Shown here: piece after piece, positions 11,581 through 13,359 of the stretch
How the letters are laid out: every line of letters starts with the position of its first letter
How positions within the stretch are numbered: the stretch's first letter is position 1
Assembly (NCBI GenBank): GCA_016874945.1
Contig: VGSO01000039.1
Coordinates: 1 to 13,359, forward strand
From: Deltaproteobacteria bacterium
GTDB lineage: Bacteria; Desulfobacterota; Desulfobaccia; Desulfobaccales; 0-14-0-80-60-11
Reading direction: 5' to 3'
DNA length: 13,359 bases
Program-made: the position numbers and the translations under genes
The notes under the pieces: model-generated
What the model saw: the letters and a program-made list of their open reading frames with translations, nothing else
Told to the model about the DNA's origin: nothing
Databases searched by the model: none

Positions 11581-12504
11581 ATGTTCGGGGGCAAAGGCGG
11601 CCTGGGCAAGACCACCTTCTCCGCGGCCATGGGCTACTGGCTGGCAAGCCGAGGCCACAAAGTCCTGGTCTTTTCCGTGGACCCCCAGGCGTCCCTTTCC
11701 GACATCTTCCAGCAGGACCTTTTCGGCAAAGGCCCGGTGAAGATCATGGACAATCTCTACGCCCAGGAGATCGACGCGGACAAAAGGGTCAAGGCCTACC
11801 AGGACGAAATCCGCCAAAAAATCCGGGACATGTACGGCATGAAGGACCTCCCCGAAGAGGTGGAATCCTACATCCAGGCCGCGTCCGCGGAGCCGGCCAT
11901 GGAGGAGTCCGCCATCTTCGACGCGGTGGTGGACATCGTGGTGGCCGGGGACTACGACTACTACATCTACGACCTGGTGCCCCTGGGCCACGCCCTCTAT
12001 TATCTGTCCATGGCCACGGTCTACGACGCCTGGATCGAAAAAATCACTTCCCTGAGGGAGCAGATGCAGGAGTACGACCAGGTGGCGGCCCACCTGCGCC
12101 GGGACTCCACCCTGGACGAAGACGCCATTTTAAACGAACTGCTCTACATCAAAGACCGCATCCAGGCTAGTTCCCGGATTCTTACCGACAGCAAGCACTC
12201 CGCCTTCTTTTTCGTCCTGGTGCCCGAAGACATGATCATCATGGACACCCTCAAGGCCGCGGAGCTGTTCAGCCGCTTCAAGGTGCCCATCTCCGGCTAC
12301 ATTGTGAACCGGGTGCTGCCGGAGGCGTTAAAAACCCAGGATATTCCCGAGTTCCTGCGCCACCGCCTGGACATGCAGGACCTGCACCTGGCCCGCATTG
12401 ATGAAACCTTCCGCGGCCAGGTGCTGGGCCAGGTCCCGGAGTTGGAGCGGGACGTCACCGGGCTGACCATGATCTCCCGGGTGGCCGACTATCTTTGCGG
12501 GTGA
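11581..12504 (+). CDS. ArsA/Get3-family ATPase, first subunit, altered switch II
   Basis: At least 307 residues (from ATG 11581), probably 323 with the upstream start region. The deviant Walker A GGKGGLGKTT (3-12) is intact. Switch I reads SVDPQASLSD (32-41), keeping the Asp that activates water in Get3 (STDPAHNLSD there). Switch II reads DLVPLGHALYYL (131-142) in place of DTAPTGHTLRLL, so the Thr-Ala-Pro-Thr core is lost. A charged region (62-110, 172-205) replaces the usual helical cap, and the C-terminus (RLDMQDLHLARI, then VPELERDVTGL) follows the family pattern. No zinc CxxC pair of Get3 is visible. Probable cytoplasmic ATPase acting with the adjacent paralogue; the cargo is unknown, and no arsenite-efflux gene is nearby. 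Confidence 0.88.
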   Translation: MFGGKGGLGKTTFSAAMGYWLASRGHKVLVFSVDPQASLSDIFQQDLFGKGPVKIMDNLYAQEIDADKRVKAYQDEIRQKIRDMYGMKDLPEEVESYIQAASAEPAMEESAIFDAVVDIVVAGDYDYYIYDLVPLGHALYYLSMATVYDAWIEKITSLREQMQEYDQVAAHLRRDSTLDEDAILNELLYIKDRIQASSRILTDSKHSAFFFVLVPEDMIIMDTLKAAELFSRFKVPISGYIVNRVLPEALKTQDIPEFLRHRLDMQDLHLARIDETFRGQVLGQVPELERDVTGLTMISRVADYLCG

Positions 12505-12511
12505 GACCTTC

Positions 12512-13359
12512 ATGGACGCGCACATTACCACCAACATGCGGCAATTCCTGGCCCAGCGGCCCGATCTGAAGTTCCTCTTCTTCGGCGGCAAGGGGGGCGT
12601 GGGCAAAACCGTCATGGCCGGGGCCACCGCCCTGTGGCTGGCCCGCCAGGGCCGCCGGACCCTTTTGGCCTCCACCAACCCGGTGCACTCCCTCTCCAGC
12701 CTCTTGGGTCTGGAGGTCCTCGGCAAGATCACGGCTCTTCCCGGGGTGGATAACGCCTTCGCTTACGAAATTGACACCCGGGACACCATCGAAAAGTCCA
12801 AGCAGGATATCCGAGATAAAATCAACTACTTCCTGCGTTTTGCCGACCTGCACATCAAGGCCGAAGAGTTCGTGGACGCGGCCACCCTGAACCCGGCCTT
12901 CGAAGAGTCGGCCATGTTCGAGAACATGCTGGACTTGATGTTCGCCGGGGAGTTCGACGCCTACGTCTTCGACACCGCGCCCACCGCCAACGCCCGGCGC
13001 TTGCTGGGCATGTCCAAGGTCTATTCCCTGTGGGTGGACAAGATGATGAAGAGCCGGGGGGAGGCCCAGTCGCTCCGTAAGCTTTTGTCTTTCTCCAAGA
13101 AGAAGGAAGAAGCCGACCCCCTGATGGACTACCTGGTGGACTTCCGGGAGCGCATGGGCCACGCCCGGGAGCTTCTCACCGACCCGGCCCACACCGCCTT
13201 CTTTTTCGTAACCTTGCCGGAGGCTCTGCCCATCGCGGTGATCACCCGGTTTCTCAAATGGTTCCTCGACTTCGGCATCCCCGTGGGCGGCATCGTGGTC
13301 AACGGCTTGCTGCCGCCGCCGGCCCCGGGGCACACCTCGCCGGAGTTCATCGAGAACCG
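12512..13359 (+). CDS. ArsA/Get3-family ATPase, second subunit, Asn in switch I (partial)
   Basis: Starts at ATG 12512, seven bases after the first ArsA stop, and runs off the window after 282 codons; a second ATG at 12536 (MRQFLAQRPDLKFL) is possible. Walker A is GGKGGVGKTV (25-34). Switch I reads STNPVHSLSS (54-63): the catalytic Asp is replaced by Asn56, the same change that makes Get3 D57N inactive. Switch II reads DTAPTANARRLL (154-165), keeping DTAPT but losing the Gly-His. Later parts (MDYLVDFRERMGHARELLTD, then FFFVTLPEALPIAVI and GGIVVNGLLPP) match the family and parallel the first subunit. The pair most likely forms an asymmetric heterodimer. The C-terminus is not in the window. Confidence 0.88.
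   Translation, partial: MDAHITTNMRQFLAQRPDLKFLFFGGKGGVGKTVMAGATALWLARQGRRTLLASTNPVHSLSSLLGLEVLGKITALPGVDNAFAYEIDTRDTIEKSKQDIRDKINYFLRFADLHIKAEEFVDAATLNPAFEESAMFENMLDLMFAGEFDAYVFDTAPTANARRLLGMSKVYSLWVDKMMKSRGEAQSLRKLLSFSKKKEEADPLMDYLVDFRERMGHARELLTDPAHTAFFFVTLPEALPIAVITRFLKWFLDFGIPVGGIVVNGLLPPPAPGHTSPEFIEN

Noticed and set aside
12455..13333. 292-codon frame antisense to the second ArsA gene
   Set aside because: Shadow frame; the plus strand encodes a clear Walker A and DTAPT motif.

Overview
The window looks like a chromosomal segment of a GC-rich, probably anaerobic Gram-negative bacterium, most likely of the Desulfobacterota (former Deltaproteobacteria). This is an inference from GC-ending codon use, protein style and the mix of genes; there is no rRNA or other phylogenetic marker to settle it.

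Layout. (1) Bases 1 to about 1500 are a gene graveyard: the last 47 residues of an IS1380-type transposase, a scrap of an RNase E/G S1 domain, a 43-codon ORF, a short inverted repeat of the kind found near REP-associated transposases, an N-terminal scrap of an IS1380-type transposase, a possible beta-propeller scrap, a GC hairpin and, on the minus strand, the 3' end of an EamA/DMT permease. (2) Bases 1499-5201 hold a tight minus-strand operon. It is read from a good sigma70-like promoter through a SlyD-like FKBP prolyl isomerase, a FadD-like acyl-CoA ligase, a DUF2062 membrane protein and the 16S rRNA dimethylase RsmA/KsgA, with 4-bp and 53-bp overlaps between the last genes. (3) Bases 5242-6088 hold a monocistronic minus-strand methyltransferase resembling PmtA-type phospholipid N-methyltransferases, with its own promoter and rho-independent terminator. 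(4) The plus strand then carries fabF (ketoacyl-ACP synthase II) and a CstA-family transporter. They are separated by an AT-rich spacer bounded by inverted arrays of a 7-bp repeat; a third 7-bp-period array follows cstA. (5) Bases 9812-13359 hold an 87-residue protein of unknown function, a Phd/YefM-RelE/ParE toxin-antitoxin pair, a MNT-HEPN toxin-antitoxin pair, and two consecutive ArsA/Get3-family ATPases, the second running off the window.

How the genes fit together. The slyD-fadD-DUF2062-ksgA operon and the fabF and methyltransferase genes point to lipid metabolism and housekeeping. The 87-residue protein and the ArsA pair may once have been closer neighbours that two different toxin-antitoxin modules have since separated.

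The most notable observation is at the Phd-RelE module. The last 17 codons of the 87-residue gene occur twice, once fused to the gene (10022-10075) and once downstream of the toxin (10737-10790). Both encode the same 17 residues, but 12 codons are changed synonymously. Only the downstream, orphaned tail has the GC-ending codon style of the gene body. This is what is expected if a small element entered the 3' end of the gene and brought a recoded tail that repaired the reading frame, as phage 21 and e14 do at icd in Escherichia coli. Here, however, the element carries only a toxin-antitoxin module and no visible integrase. A second notable point is the ArsA pair: each subunit has lost switch residues that the other keeps, suggesting an obligate asymmetric heterodimer.
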